64,000 nucleotides of DNA, from positions 18,643 through 82,642 of the forward strand of contig NW_019775654.1 in the NCBI RefSeq assembly GCF_001039355.2, read 5' to 3'. Source of the stretch: Lingula anatina (taxonomy: Eukaryota > Brachiopoda > Lingulata > Lingulida > Lingulidae). The position numbers and the translations under genes were made by a program. The notes under the pieces were generated by a model that made no database searches, was not told the DNA's origin, and saw only the letters and a program-made list of their open reading frames with translations. Within the stretch, counting starts at the first letter, position 1; every line of letters starts with the position of its first letter. Below are positions 26,660-39,240 of this stretch, one piece after another.

Positions 26660-29365
26660 AAATGATATAAAAAGGTTTTATTTTTAGGTGACTAGGATCA
26701 TGTTCCATTTAATAAATGAGGGCAGTAAAATAATGACAGAGAGTCAAAATACAGAAAAAAAAAACACTTTAACAAATGAGCAGCGTTGTCACAAACCAGA
26801 TTGTTCACCTCAACATTCTCCTATTTTATTTTCCAATACTGGATAAAGCCGTTAGGTTTATTTATTTATTTATAATGGCAAACCACATTTCAAGCAACAG
26901 ATAAAAATATTCTTTAATAAGAATACATTTCCAGGGTCTCAGATCTGGAAATATGATCCTTTAGAACAGTTATATACAGCAAATCTACCTCATTCCTTGG
27001 AGATTATAAGTATATGAAGTACCTAGCACATAACATCACACAACTCCTCTATAAATCATCTCAACTTCAAAGACACAGTCATAACCAGTACATTGAAAGT
27101 GTTCCTGAGTGGTATAACTAGGGTGTATCCCTCCCTAAAAAGCTAATTCAATGACCAATCAATTAGTGGTTGATTTCACTCCAATTAATTCATTCTTTTT
27201 GTTAAATTTTTTTTCTATTTCATTGGTTCATCTATTCTATTTCATAATGATTATCATTCCAATTTTTGTTATGAATTGCCTAATTATCTTTTTTTTTTTT
27301 TTTTTTTTTTGACTTTCTGTAACCAGTTTAATGGAAATATAATGTCACAGTGACATTAATAAGTTCCTTGAAAATGACAACAGGAAGATATATATCATAA
27401 CTTTTTTTCATTTTTGATGCTTGGAATAGATTAAAAGCACCTGCCCACAACCCAGAAATAAAAACTTTAAAATAGCATGCAAATTTCTTATCACAAACCT
27501 TCCATCCTTTCACCCCCTAAAATATAAAATAGACCCACCCTGCAGGGGCATTTATCAGAGAAGTCCGGTTAGTCAACTCCGACCTCAGAGGTCAATCAGC
27601 AAATGTGGAGAGAAAAAAAATGTCTCTGTAGTCATCAAGTGCAAACAGCCTCAGGGGTACGCCTTGTAAACCTATCACGAAGAGTTCTCCTGCACTCTCA
27701 AATAACTGCATGCACATAATGACTATTAACAGAAGAAAAATGCAGCTACGATAATACCATTTGACCAGTTTACCACAGTGTGAAAATCTCGCAAATGCAC
27801 ATGCATGCTTTTATGCAAGTACCCTCCAGCACAATCAGAGAATTGTGTCACGAATTAGCCAAAGCCATCTCTGTAAATATCTAGTGAAAACTTAATTGTA
27901 GAGGGTAGCATGCCAGTATGTTCACAATTTAGCAAACATTAGCCTATTTTATAGTTGAATCATTATATTTGCATCATATACCAGTTTAATGTATAATGTT
28001 ATGTAACTGAATTCTTCTCTTTATTTCAACTGTATTGATTTTCAAACACGAGGAAAGTTTTCAGCCTCTCTGCTGTGCTTTCTATTCAGAAATTCTCTTT
28101 CATTTTGTTTGCCCACCATCTTGTGTGCCTAATCCTTAAAGTGGTGCAGTAATACCTTTAAAGAAGTATTTGGGATTATCCATTTCTGATATTTCAAGTA
28201 GCATCTTGATAATAAACATAGTATCAAGTGTGTAACAAGAAAGTATCAAGTAAAAGAAAAGGTCAAATAACTAGAAATCTGAGCAGAAGTTTTAGATGTA
28301 GAGAAGCAAGGAAAATGCTACAACATGTGCTAAAAAACAGATCTTTATACGCATACATGTCCCCAAAATACATTTGCTGAAGTCAAAAATGCTTCCAAAT
28401 CTATTAAATTTTAAGTGCAAACGTGTGAGCATACACACACATGTGCGTGCATGCATGATTGTGCGAACCCTCAGACACAAATATATGCAACATGTGCAGA
28501 GGTTCATCTCTGTCATTTCATCTATGCAAGGTGCATAAACCACATCAGTTATTTCTGTATTGTACATGTCCACCGAGATGTTATCTTTGGTCACTGGCTC
28601 ATAGATTAGTAGTACAGAGACTTGGGATAGGAAACTGTCTTCAGCACTGTTACAACCCTCGCCAGTCTAGTCCTGCATGTGGTTCAAAAACATTTTTTCT
28701 TGGCTGTACATACAAAAGGGCCACAGCCAGTGAGAAATTAGCAGAAACCAGTTATAAATCAAATAGTAAATCTGTTGATAATGTGAACTTTGTAGAAAGT
28801 ATCAGAAAGCAAATGCGTTAACACACTGCATTCTGTAAATATTATAATATAATGTCAAATGCACATATTATGTGAAACCGCTGGTAGTGAAAAGAATACA
28901 TACTTTCAGGGATGAATGACAATGAAAGAAGGAAATATATTTAAACTAGTAAATAGAACTTTTTTTAGTAAAGCACTGGAGCATGGCAAAGGTGAAGTCA
29001 GTTGAGGTTTGGCAGACAATAAAATAGTTGCACATAAAAATGTAAACAATTTTTCTCTAAAGGTGTATTTCGACCTAAGACTGATACAAACCAGTTTGGG
29101 TGTAAACCAGTATTAAGGGATAAAACTATTCCCTTTGAAAATTGGGAAAATTAATTTAACCTTATGACAACTAAAACTGTATGTATCTGAAATATGTATG
29201 ACGGTAACATTAAAGTCACATTTACCAGAAGAGCGGCTGTTCAATGAACCAAAAAAACAAAAACATACAAATAGCCCAGAGAAACAGATGAAAAAAAAAA
29301 AAAAAAACAGACAGATGGACAGATTGCCAGACAGATAACAATGATATCATAATAACACTACATAC

Positions 29366-29440
29366 CCAAGGAATTTCCGGCACCATCTCGATTTGAGACT
29401 TGCGGAAAAGTTGGCGAGGACGAAGTGGTACCTTCGGCAT
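29366..29440 (-). CDS. Candidate alternative first exon of the FRMD4-type gene (25 codons)
   Basis: ATG at 29440 (minus strand) opens MPKVPLRPRQLFRKSQIEMV and then PEIPW, ending at donor TGG|GTATGT after 75 nt, phase 0. The segment has several CpGs in an AT-rich neighbourhood and a strongly basic N-terminus (four arginines and two lysines in the first fourteen residues). Like 36098-36223 it has the strand and phase required to splice onto the FERM exon at 4549. The short length means a chance open frame cannot be excluded. Confidence 0.42.
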
Positions 29441-32392
29441 TGTGAACAAAGAACTAATCCCAGTGTGTCACATTCCTGGTCAACTGCATGCTATGATATC
29501 ACAGTGGGACACAGCCACAGAAAAAAAATCAAGCTCATAAAAAGCTCAATAGTAAGGTTGATCAGTGAAAAAGAGCATTTACACAAGTCTCATTTGGTGC
29601 ACACCTATGATGAACCAAACGGTACAGGTGTGTTTTGACCAGATGCAGGAAACCAGGCTTGCCGTTTGACACTAATGCAAATGTCTAGTTCAAAATAATT
29701 CTCCTTTTTTCTGTGCCTTTATCAGTCACACTATAACATTTCTCGAGTACTTCAGCACTTTTACATACTCCTTCTGTCTCTCTGCACAGAAAGAACAAAC
29801 TTTGCTATATGTGTAAACATCTCAATAGACCACTCCAGGTTGACGTCCAATTTTATTTTTTTTCCAGAGACACTATCTAGGCCAGAAGGAGCTATATAAA
29901 TCTTGTAAGTTAGTCCATATGTCTTGACAATGCCACTTCCTTAGGGCAGAGAATATGTGCATCATCCTCCCATCTGTAATCCTGTGGCGATGTATTTAAC
30001 CTTCAAATGCACATCGCACAACATCTTGCTCAGTGTCTCCTCTGGGCGACCATTGTGGTCGTTAAATATCTGGCCAAATCTCGCCTGAAGATGGTTTGAG
30101 GTCAGTGATGTAACCCCTCACTGTTAAAAGTACCTCTTATAGATGACTTGGGAGACATTTTGCTTGAGAAACTGTATCTCTTTCTGCAGATATGGATCTT
30201 TAGGGGCTCTGCTTTAGCCAAGAAATGACACAGCCAATGACAACACAAGAAATCTCCCAATGCCTACCAGTTTCTATTGTAACAGATCTTATGTAAGAAC
30301 TCTCATGTTTCCTGTATTATTTATAGTTGAGAAGAGACTGCTTGCTAGTATGTGTTATTTTGTTTGGCTAAATAGAAACGTGATCTATTTTTCAGAGGCA
30401 GTCCTGGTTTTATGATGACAAGTCTTTGTAATTGAACTTTTTTTAAATGCAAAAATACGATTTTACATTATTTTTTTTAGTTTATAATATGAGATGCAAC
30501 CAATGAAGAAGTCACTCAATGTCCAATAAAAAGTTATACATACTGGCATAAAAATGAATAAAATTTGAGTACTTTTCTAAATATTCAAATTTCGTTCATT
30601 AAGATTTCCACACTGAGAACAACTCACGCCTTCCTCTGAGCTCAAACTTTGAAAAATCAACAATTCTTCCTTTTCAGCTTTCTTTTTGTGTCACTTTAAT
30701 CCCTGTCTGTTTTTTCATCCTCCTCAATCTCAAATAACTATTTTTTTCAACAACATTTGTCCATAAAATGAGATACACAGCTAAAATCAGCTCTCTGCTG
30801 TCTCTCTCAGCCGCCAGAAAGAATGTCACAACATTTTACATGGAGACAACGGATGTTCTATAAAAAACTGCCTGCTATCCTAACCTCACCACAGTTGTGT
30901 TACATAAATATGTATATAGAAACATGTCTTTTCCGTGACATCCTCACTGATGACCTTTTTCACTATGCTGAATACATCTCTCCAGAAAAACCACCTCTTG
31001 ATTCCGAAAAGTCTGTAGTCGTATGAAAATATCTCAATTTTGTGTTGGTGGTGATTTTATGTGGGCCTCCTGTTAAAACAATCCTCTTGTTTGGCGTCAA
31101 AATCCTCTTATTGCCTTTGGTTTCAACACTGAATAACATGCCTGCACATTTTCTAAAATAACTGCCTGATAAGTGGAAGTTGAAAGCCAGTAAGAGTAGG
31201 TATAATAACACTATGCTATGGATTTACCATCCAGGCACAGTGGTAAAACATGCACACAGATCTTCACAATACACCAGTAACAATACAACACTTGCAGTCC
31301 CTGAAATGAGCACAGAATTACGACGACTTGGTGTCACTTCAACATGTGCAACACACAATGGTATAGCATATACACATTTTTTTCTTTCCTTCTGCAATAT
31401 CTAACACCTACTGAACACCAAACCACATCTAATTCTTCTATCAATTCTTTTCAATCCAAACTTGACCTCTGTTCCCCTTTCTCTCTGATTTCTCCCACCA
31501 CAAATTAAATCTCTCCTTTGTGTTCAAATGTCAAAGCTCTGAGTTTCGGCTTCTTTTCAGTGTCCTTTTCACAGTGACACAAGAAGCTGTGTCACCCCTC
31601 TCTGACTTTCCACAATACACAGAGGATGCTCCATAATGTCGTGCTAAGTTGTAACATGTATTGACATCAACATACAGAACACATACACTCAGGTGTCCTA
31701 TCCGCATATAGAGAATTTCACAGTCCTTTTCTTCACACTCTTTGCATTCCCAGTGCAAATGTCAGTAAAGGAGCCAAATTTTAAATATCCACAAATCACA
31801 TACTATAGATGTGACACAGCATAACTGGTTTTATGAAATGCTCCCTGTTTGGATTGAAAATGTTCCAAATTATTCCCTGAACAAAGGAAGGCAAGAATGC
31901 TTGTTTTATACTGAAATTTTCAAAAATCGCCAATCATTCCTTTCATCCTCCTGCTGTTCTTGAACAAAACCAGTCTGACAACAGAACAGAACAGACTCAA
32001 AACTCTCCCAAGTCTCTTGGGCAGTCACAGAAAAAAAGCTGAGTCAAATCCATCCTGTCTTACGGAGAGTACAGTGTAGCAAATAAGGACAAACTACCGT
32101 TTAAAAATTCATTGCGCCCAAAACCCACAAATCACCCACTATACATGTCCCTTGTTCACTAGAGCGAATCCAGGGGTCAGAGAGAGATATATGTACCACA
32201 ACAGTTGGTGTCCCTCTCCACTCGCTAAAGCAATAATGGGTTTGCCCCTACATATATTAACTCCAGTCATTGCTCTCTTCCCCTCCCACCTTGTACAGTA
32301 AACTAACACAGCAGTGACAGCAGGATCTAAATAATTGCAGGTGACATAGAATACTAATGAGCTGGTAGCTCTAAACGCACCTGGGGAGTCCC

Positions 32393-32517
32393 CCACTAGA
32401 TGGCAGCAGTGTATAAGAATGTTTGAATGTTTAGTGTTGCTGTCTCCCACAAGATGGCAGTAGTCTACAGACATGGATAATAATTAGTTTGTGTGTCTCC
32501 CACAAGGTGTCAGCAGG
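32393..32517 (+). promoter_or_regulatory. Cluster of three CTCF-like sites, same orientation, 53-54 bp apart
   Basis: CCACTAGATGGCAGCAG at 32393 is a full match to the CTCF core. CCACAAGATGGCAGTAG (32447) and CCACAAGGTGTCAGCAG (32500) are close variants. The motif starts are spaced 54 and 53 bp, and the last two share GTCTCCCACAAG, so the cluster arose at least partly by duplication of a unit of about 53 bp. The minus-strand open frame across it reads repeated CHLVGDS, which is translation of the motif rather than a protein. CTCF arrays act at insulators and domain borders in many bilaterians; that role here is inference. Confidence 0.6.
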
Positions 32518-32670
32518 TAGTGGTATAGACAAATTAATCCGAGGGATTTCTTAGAATATTGATGCATTGTGACAGATAATGCTTTTTATTGCTTCCCATT
32601 GAAAATGATGAGAGAGAGAGACAGAAAGAGAGAGAAAAAGGGAAGTCGGGCATGCTTGCGTGCACACGGG

Positions 32671-32700
32671 TGTGTGTGTGTGTGTGTGGGGGGGGGGGGG
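32671..32700 (+). repeat. (TG)n followed by poly-G
   Basis: Eight TG units pass directly into a run of about 13 G. Confidence 0.95.
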
Positions 32701-33807
32701 CACTGTCTTTCAGAAAATCCAATTGTGAATATACAGAGTGTAGGTTTAGTATGTAATTCAGTGCTGCCTTTAATGTACACATATCTGTTTATTATCTTAA
32801 TTATACCAATTATACTTGAAAACAAAGGGAATTTCAAGACAAAATAAGAAGAATATGCATAAGTGTGTGTGCGCGCACTCTTGCAAATGATTGTTCTGAA
32901 GTACAAGCACTTTCTTGTACATTTCAAAACCATCCTTCTCACAAATACATCACATAAGAGACAGAAGGGATCTCTCCTTAAATAAAATATCTCTCCTTCA
33001 ATAAAAATTGAATGCATTAACCTTAAAATGCAACAAACAGCCTGGTGACAGTGAAATATGCTCTTTCACAGACTCTACTGGTAACAGAAGGTAGACCCAT
33101 TTACAGCAGACCACAAAGACAGCAGACGACAATGAACTGACCACAGTTTCCTCAGACACTCCTTAAACTGGCTTAACTATTTCCTGTATAGAGTGCTCTG
33201 CGTAAATCATTACACCTGAAAATTATTTTTACATAACTTGAAATCAGTTGCGTTAATTCCTATAGGGAGCTGCTGTAAGCTTCTTATATTTCTATCAGTT
33301 TCCCTTTTATTTATAAGACAAACATATTTTCTTATAAATGCTAGCTTTGTTCAGATTACCCTGACTAAATATTTTCAGAGTAATTTAGCTGGCATTAATT
33401 GTACAACACCTCTTCACTGAAAAATATCATAAGACTTCAGTACACTGCAACTTGTTACATAATTGGTGCAAAATAAATGAAGAGTGATTAAAAAAAGAAA
33501 ATAAATCTGTCAACCACCCTGCATTTTCACCATTCAAACATTTATAAGTCTTGCTCAAAGCCTTAAATTTACCAGTGATATATCCCTTAATTGTTCAGAG
33601 ACATCCTACACTTGCATCAATTTGAGCAATCCCTTAAGAAAAAATCCCAATGAAATAATACACCGACATTTATATGTCTGTGGTCGTGTCAGCCCCCTCA
33701 TTAAACTCCATTATTTTGATGACAGTAAGTGGTTTTGGTGGAATTAGTGGTTGGTGAAAGTGGCACAACCCTAAAGGTAAAAGATAATGCTGCCTATGAT
33801 GATAATG

Positions 33808-33832
33808 GAGAGAGAGAGAGGGAGAGAGAGAG
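33808..33832 (+). repeat. (GA)n microsatellite
   Basis: GA repeat with one GGGA interruption. Confidence 0.9.
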
Positions 33833-34383
33833 TTTCACCGTTTTCAAAATTGCTCATTACATTGGTTAAAAAACTGACCTTTTCTTTTTAATACTACAAG
33901 CTGTCAACTAAGAGTTTCTGAGAAACTAAACATTTATAACACTCAAACCTACACAATACAATTCTCTCCAAACACAAAGGTAACTACATTAGTAGACACC
34001 AAGAGAAAGTACCTCCTCAAAATTCTTCATAAAATTCAAGATCAAAGCATTGGCACCAATAGCAACTGGGATTTAGTTTTTAAAAACAAGTTAACTGAGC
34101 GGCTGGTTAAACAACGTGGGCCGAACCAGCTGATCCAACACACTAACCCAGGTTGATGCTGTCCTGGATGTTTAAACAAATAAAATGGGAAACTTCCCAT
34201 GTGGACTCTCTATGACCAGCAGAATTTTCATGAGTGGAAAAAAAAAAAATACCCGTGTAGCACATATCCAGTGATTCTGCCTCCTGTTGTCTTTGTTACA
34301 ATGCAAAAGAAGGCTTGATTGCCTTTGGAGCACTTTTACTAGAAATATCAACATTTAAGCTTTATCGTGTGCCCAACACACAT

Positions 34384-34386
34384 GTG

Positions 34387-34455
<69 letters not shown>
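34384..34455 (+). repeat. Compound (TG)n-(GA)n microsatellite
   Basis: About twenty TG/GT units switch to about sixteen GA units. Confidence 0.95.
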
Positions 34456-34458
<3 letters not shown>

Positions 34459-34559
34459 GAGGAGGGATGAAGGGGGTCATCCACAAAAATACCTCATCTC
34501 ATCCCTTTGTTTCATTTCAAATTAAGCATTAAAATGCTTAGGTGAACAATTAGAAAGTA

Positions 34560-34640
34560 ACACATAAGCGCCACTTTCCGACATAATCAAAGCATTAATG
34601 GACATTAATTACAGCTCCTTTGTTAAAATGTCTCACAAAT
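34560..34640. promoter_or_regulatory. Possible conserved enhancer block, homeobox and SOX cores
   Basis: Contains CATTAATGGACATTAATTAC and, within 25 bp, CTCCTTTGTTAAA, giving at least two TAAT/ATTA homeodomain cores beside an HMG/SOX-type CCTTTGTT. Composition differs from flanking microsatellites. No function shown. Confidence 0.25.
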
Positions 34641-35069
34641 TTGGTTCCCATGGAAATAACACAAAACAGCTCCAAAGCGTAGAAGCTCTATCCACTCCTA
34701 TAAAACCTTAACAGGCCCCAAGGGATGAGGGATTTCAAGTGTATGAATGATGAACCACCCCTCTGGTCTGGTTTTGAATATTTTTTTATAAAACTATTTT
34801 CCATGCCAATATGGCAAAAATGTCCACATTTACACCAGAACCTCAACTCCTCCCCACCCCCCCCAACCCCCCCTTGAAACTGCACGCTTCAGGCCTGCTT
34901 AACCTCCAAGACTAAACTCAAACGTTTTGACGAGCCCCAAACACAATATGCCTCAGCCCCACCTCCAACAGTTCAAAACATTTCAGCATTTATCCTGTCA
35001 GATCAATTGAAACCCCTGTCTAACTATGAGATGTTGTCACTCACAGGCAGATTTAATGACCGTGTTATT

Positions 35070-35230
35070 TTAGACTGGTATTCAGCGCACTCAGCGGGGC
35101 GCGGTAACCTTACTCGGGGTTCAGAGCGCCGTAATGTTGTGATTCATGCGCCGCAGGGGTTAGAGTGGTACATACGGTACGTGCTATGGTGCACCACCTT
35201 TTGGGAGAGGCAGGTAGAAACACAGCGATG
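35070..35230. other. Unexplained CpG-rich island inside the presumed intron
   Basis: About 160 bp with many CpGs (GGGGCGCGGTAACC, GAGCGCCGTAATG, CATGCGCCGCAGGGG) in AT-rich surroundings. The plus strand is open for 94 codons (35007-35291), including NVVIHAPQGLEWYIR. A plus-strand exon 35053-35174 could lie between CACTCACAG and donor ACG|GTACGT, but no homologue is recognised. It could instead be a small promoter or a transposon fragment. Confidence 0.35.
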
Positions 35231-36097
35231 TCTTGTTTGTCAATCAGGGTATAAGATTCAAAGCCCTTTGAAAATAATAAAAATTACATGAATCACTATT
35301 TAAAAATATTGGCTTTTAAAGGGGAAGGGGGGGAGGAGCAAAATGTGTTGTCCATATCTCATGTATGGACTAAAAAGTACTACAAACTGGAGTTGTGTAG
35401 GGCACATAATATGATTCTAAGCACTAAGTTACTGGCCAAAAAATTAAACAAGTCTCGTTTTTTAAGTTGCCAGTTATGGCTATAAATATCATACCCTGCT
35501 GTAAATATTATACAAAAATGAAAAAAATAAACAAACAAAAACTCTGTTTTCATATAATTACACCAGCACATGGGGTTCAAGGTATCAGGTATAATATACA
35601 GGTAAAAACCAGGTGATGATATTATTATTATTATTATTATTATACACACCTTGCTATCAGCTTATGGTGTGCCACAATATAATAATAACAAACAACGTAC
35701 TATATATCATACTCCGTGACATACACTTTGTTTTGATGTGATTTTTATCCTAATAAATACCTTAACAAATCACCTGTGTTGGGGAGAATAAACAGGTGTG
35801 TTGTGGAGAAAAAGAACTTATTCACCTCATGAGTTATATGAAATAACTACAGCACCATATTCAGTACAATATGGTACTTGATATGAAGAGAGAAAAATGA
35901 ACTTGTTTCTGCAATATCTGCATTTCTAGGCTACATATATTGACTGCAAGTTATGCTCCACATCCCTCATCATATTTAATATGAAAAATATCTACATACC
36001 AGTATTAACAAACTTCTTAATAAATGAATAAATAAATTAAATATCAACAAAAGTAATACAAGATCAACATAAAATAAAATCATAAAATGTGACATAC

Positions 36098-36223
36098 CAC
36101 TTTCAATTCGATGGCTTTCATGAGGTTGCGTACGGACGTCATGGACGCACTTCTCACTAATCGCGGCTTCCCCTCCATCCCTCCAGCGTCTGATCCCGTC
36201 CGATATCGACACGAGTATGACAT
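36098..36223 (-). CDS. Candidate alternative first exon of the FRMD4-type gene (42 codons)
   Basis: On the minus strand ATG at 36223 opens a 42-codon frame ending exactly at donor GTG|GTATGT (phase 0). The first residues are MSYSCRYRTGSDAGGMEGKP and the end reads RSASMTSVRNLMKAIELKV. The exon is much richer in CpG than its surroundings, and an in-frame stop lies seven codons upstream of the ATG, so it looks like a first coding exon. Phase 0 and strand match the FRMD4 exon at 4549, the next recognised exon downstream. The RLVRSAS motif resembles a basophilic kinase or 14-3-3 site. No family match is recognised for these 42 residues, and joining to FRMD4 is inferred from phase, strand and position. 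Confidence 0.5.
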
Positions 36224-36845
36224 GACTGCGATCACTATGATTCACAATTATATCCAATATCTCTTATTGAAAAGAACCTTTTTTGTCAGGAGGGTTATGA
36301 AAATGCATCCTAATGAGCTGCTCACATTGTACTTGTCTTTAAAAAAATAAAACAAATGCCTGGCAATTGTCCCAGTCCTGCTCTTGCACTTTGTTTTTTA
36401 AATTCCCTGTACACAGGAAGGTGAAACAGAAATCCACTTGTTTATAGGAAAAGCATAATTAAAGTGATTCCTGATAGTTTTTGAGCACTTTGCCAATAAG
36501 GGCTATATCTTTATAGTCCCCATGCTGAAATCAACATTCGCACATGTTTGTTTCACTATTTTAGCCCATCCTCTAGTATTCAGAAAACAACATCTTCCTG
36601 GTTTGTGTACTCTTGTATTATTATCACCTTCAAACAGAGCCTCCAAAAATTTCTGATAAGTTATAATTCCGGATCCACACTTTTTACACCAGCTGTGTTT
36701 ACTTCTACAAGGTCCTTCTTGCCTGAGTGTGTAAAAGAAATGATATACCACATTCTACCTGCATCTCAAACTCCAAACTGCTGTTCTTTTCACCTTCCAG
36801 CTATTTTCACTGGAAACCCGGTGATAATTCCCACCTAATTAGCTC

Positions 36846-36930
36846 CTTGACTTCGGAGCGGGTAAGGGTTAGTAACCAGCGGTCGCAGCCGTTTTTGAGG
36901 TGCACTTTGAGTCTACTTGTATCAAAGCCG
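36846..36930. promoter_or_regulatory. CpG cluster upstream of the 36098-36223 candidate exon
   Basis: TTCGGAGCGGGTAAGG and CCAGCGGTCGCAGCCG give several CpGs in 85 bp about 620 bp upstream (minus-strand sense) of the candidate ATG. It could belong to that exon's promoter. Weak evidence. Confidence 0.25.
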
Positions 36931-39049
36931 CATTTTTGGCATAGCAAATCTCACATAATCTGCATTATTGTGTACCCATACCCCCCCTAAAACATCCAAT
37001 GTATATATATTTATATAGAGGAAGAGCATAAACTGATATATCCTGTTCTGAGCACCTGCTGGCCTATAATTGACCGAGGTGTGTTAACACAGTTGTCTGT
37101 CAATAGGTGAAAACACTCGTCCATTAAAACATTAGCACGGTAAAAACACAGCCCATTAAACTCACTGCTAGCTATACCTGACGTCCATCAAAACATTTTA
37201 AAGGTGAGAACATTCTCATTAAGTATTGGTCAGCAGACGTCCAGGTGTCCACTCTTGAATTATAGCTGGTATTGGTCACTATAACAAACTGTTTAGTGAG
37301 TACCCGTTGTCGTCCGTCTATGAAATCCAAGTGTTCTTAACACACAACTTAAAGATTTGGTCAAAAAATGACCTCAGAAAAGTCCAACAGGTGTAAATAA
37401 CATCTGGTGCGAGTGACTGAACTGGTCACATATGCTGACTGACCCCCTCAATGTATTTTTTTTCTTTCTTCTCGGTGGTGAGAAACCAGTTAATGTGCAT
37501 CAAGAAACACCATACATCAATATTTTCTTCAACAATACCAACTGTGGGAGAAAACATTTAGTGCAGCTCCTCTGTGGGGGCTTACTTACACGTAACTATT
37601 GCCTCCTCTTTAGAAAATGGCCCCTCTGCTAGTGGATCAATCCGTTGAAGCTTGGACAAGACTATCAGCTTTTCTATTCCTGTCCAAAGTCTTTTTTATG
37701 ACACAAAATAAACTCTTTGGTGAAGCTTGTACAAAGCTTTCTGCTCCCAATTCAGAAAATGACTCTCTTCTTGTAGCTCGTTTGTTTAAATCTTGAAAAA
37801 ATTTGTCAGCTTATATGTTCCTTTCTAATTCCCATTTGGCAACATGAAGATATTCTCGTCACATCTTTTAACTGAAGCTAATGCCTTATTTGAATTCACA
37901 CACCTTTTTCACGCTTAACATCCTCAAATTTTCCTTTATGTCTCTAGTCGCGCTGTCTTATTTTCATGAAAAGATGACAAAAAAAAATTACAATTTTAAA
38001 TCCTGACAAGCCTAGCGTGGCACCTTATTCAGACAGTTTCGCTGGTTTCGGATTGTGGATCGTGGTTGCTCGTTAGGCGTTGAAGAGTCTGTAACAGACA
38101 GGTAGAAGACATCCACTTCTCACAGCTCATCACTCAAATGCTGGCAGTGGATAGCCTTGGTGCAAGTTCAGGTAAACACACTATCCCACCAGAACCAGTA
38201 CTGTATCTTAATCACAAACGGGTGGTATGAATCACTCTAACATGTAAAAGACTTAAATTAATAAAGAAATTCTGGTACAGTGTGGATTTTTTGATACATA
38301 AATTCTTGTTCTACTACTTACTATACCATTACTAGTAAGTGCAACTTCTGAGCTTCATGTACTGCATTTCTTTGTGGATATCTTTTTGTATTGAAATAAA
38401 AATGTTCTAGTGGCTTCAGGTTTTACAAGAGAAGATTGCAGTTCACCACTTCACAAAGTGTCTTCATTGTGAATTCATCTTAATTTCACGGAAATAGAGA
38501 GAGCAGATATTTTCTGTGTAAAACGAAATGCTTTTCTCAATGAATTTCTATCAAAAGTACAGCTGTGAGACATCAATCCATCAAAACACTCTCCGGATGT
38601 CACATTAAGGCACTAATTTCCCATAGTTGACAACAGCAATACCTTTTCTACAGAACTCCACTGCGCCTATGTGCAACTTGTCTATGTGCCAAATCATGCA
38701 TGTATTTTTCATATAAATAACATCCCTATTGCATGACGTTGGATAAATAATTTGAAGTCACACGACGACAATCGCACTGTCTGACTGCAACCTGAGACAA
38801 GGTATATCTTTAAAGCCATCGAAGCATGCTAAAGTTAATGTACAGTTTTGCCTCTTATTAACGTAGCACATGGACCGACATTAAATTATAGCAGACAAAC
38901 TGGATGATGCTGCAATATATGTGAAAACAGTAATCCAATTGAGCGTCCTGAAAGCGATCTCCTATAATCCACATACAAGCACTCTTTTTCCGATAATTGA
39001 ACTCCTAAGCACTACTGATCCCCTTCTCCTGGTTTTCAGGTATGCTGCT

Positions 39050-39240
39050 GTCTCATTTCCACAACAATCTGTTCAACGCCTCCGGGTGACGGCAATATTG
39101 TGTGATAAGTTGTTTAATGAGACAATTTTCGTGTTAACATCTTGCCGCAAAAGGGACAATTGTCAGTTGAGGTCGATCAACCGGAGACTCCGAACGCCTG
39201 CCGCCTATGTAGCTGTAACCCTGCCTCTTGTTACCATGGC
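39050..39240. promoter_or_regulatory. GC-richer block, possible conserved non-coding element
   Basis: CGCCTCCGGGTGACGGCAAT followed by a homeobox-like TTTAATGAGACAATTTT and later CCGGAGACTCCGAACGCC. Neither strand gives a convincing exon with splice sites, so a regulatory role is more likely than coding. Confidence 0.25.

Larger units (their letters stand above)
25232..36097 (-). other. Presumed 5' intron territory, segment 3
   Basis: Mostly AT-rich non-coding sequence. Contains a DR7-like pair of AGGTCA half-sites (about 25937-25955), (TCTG)n at 26400-26434, (TA)n at 26632-26659, a poly-T run at 27289-27310, the 29366-29440 candidate exon, the CTCF-like triplet (32393-32517), a (TG)n-(G)n tract (32671-32700), (GA)n at 33808-33832, (TG)n-(GA)n at 34384-34455, a homeobox/SOX-rich block (34560-34640) and a CpG-rich island (35070-35230). 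Confidence 0.6.

Noticed and set aside
28100-28120. Minus-strand CACACAAGATGGTGGGC as a further CTCF-like site
   Set aside because: Only the central part fits; the flanking CC and the C after GG are lost.
32139-32474. 111-codon minus-strand frame with repeated CHLVGDS
   Set aside because: The repeat is the CTCF-like DNA motif read in frame; there are no splice sites, start context or family match.
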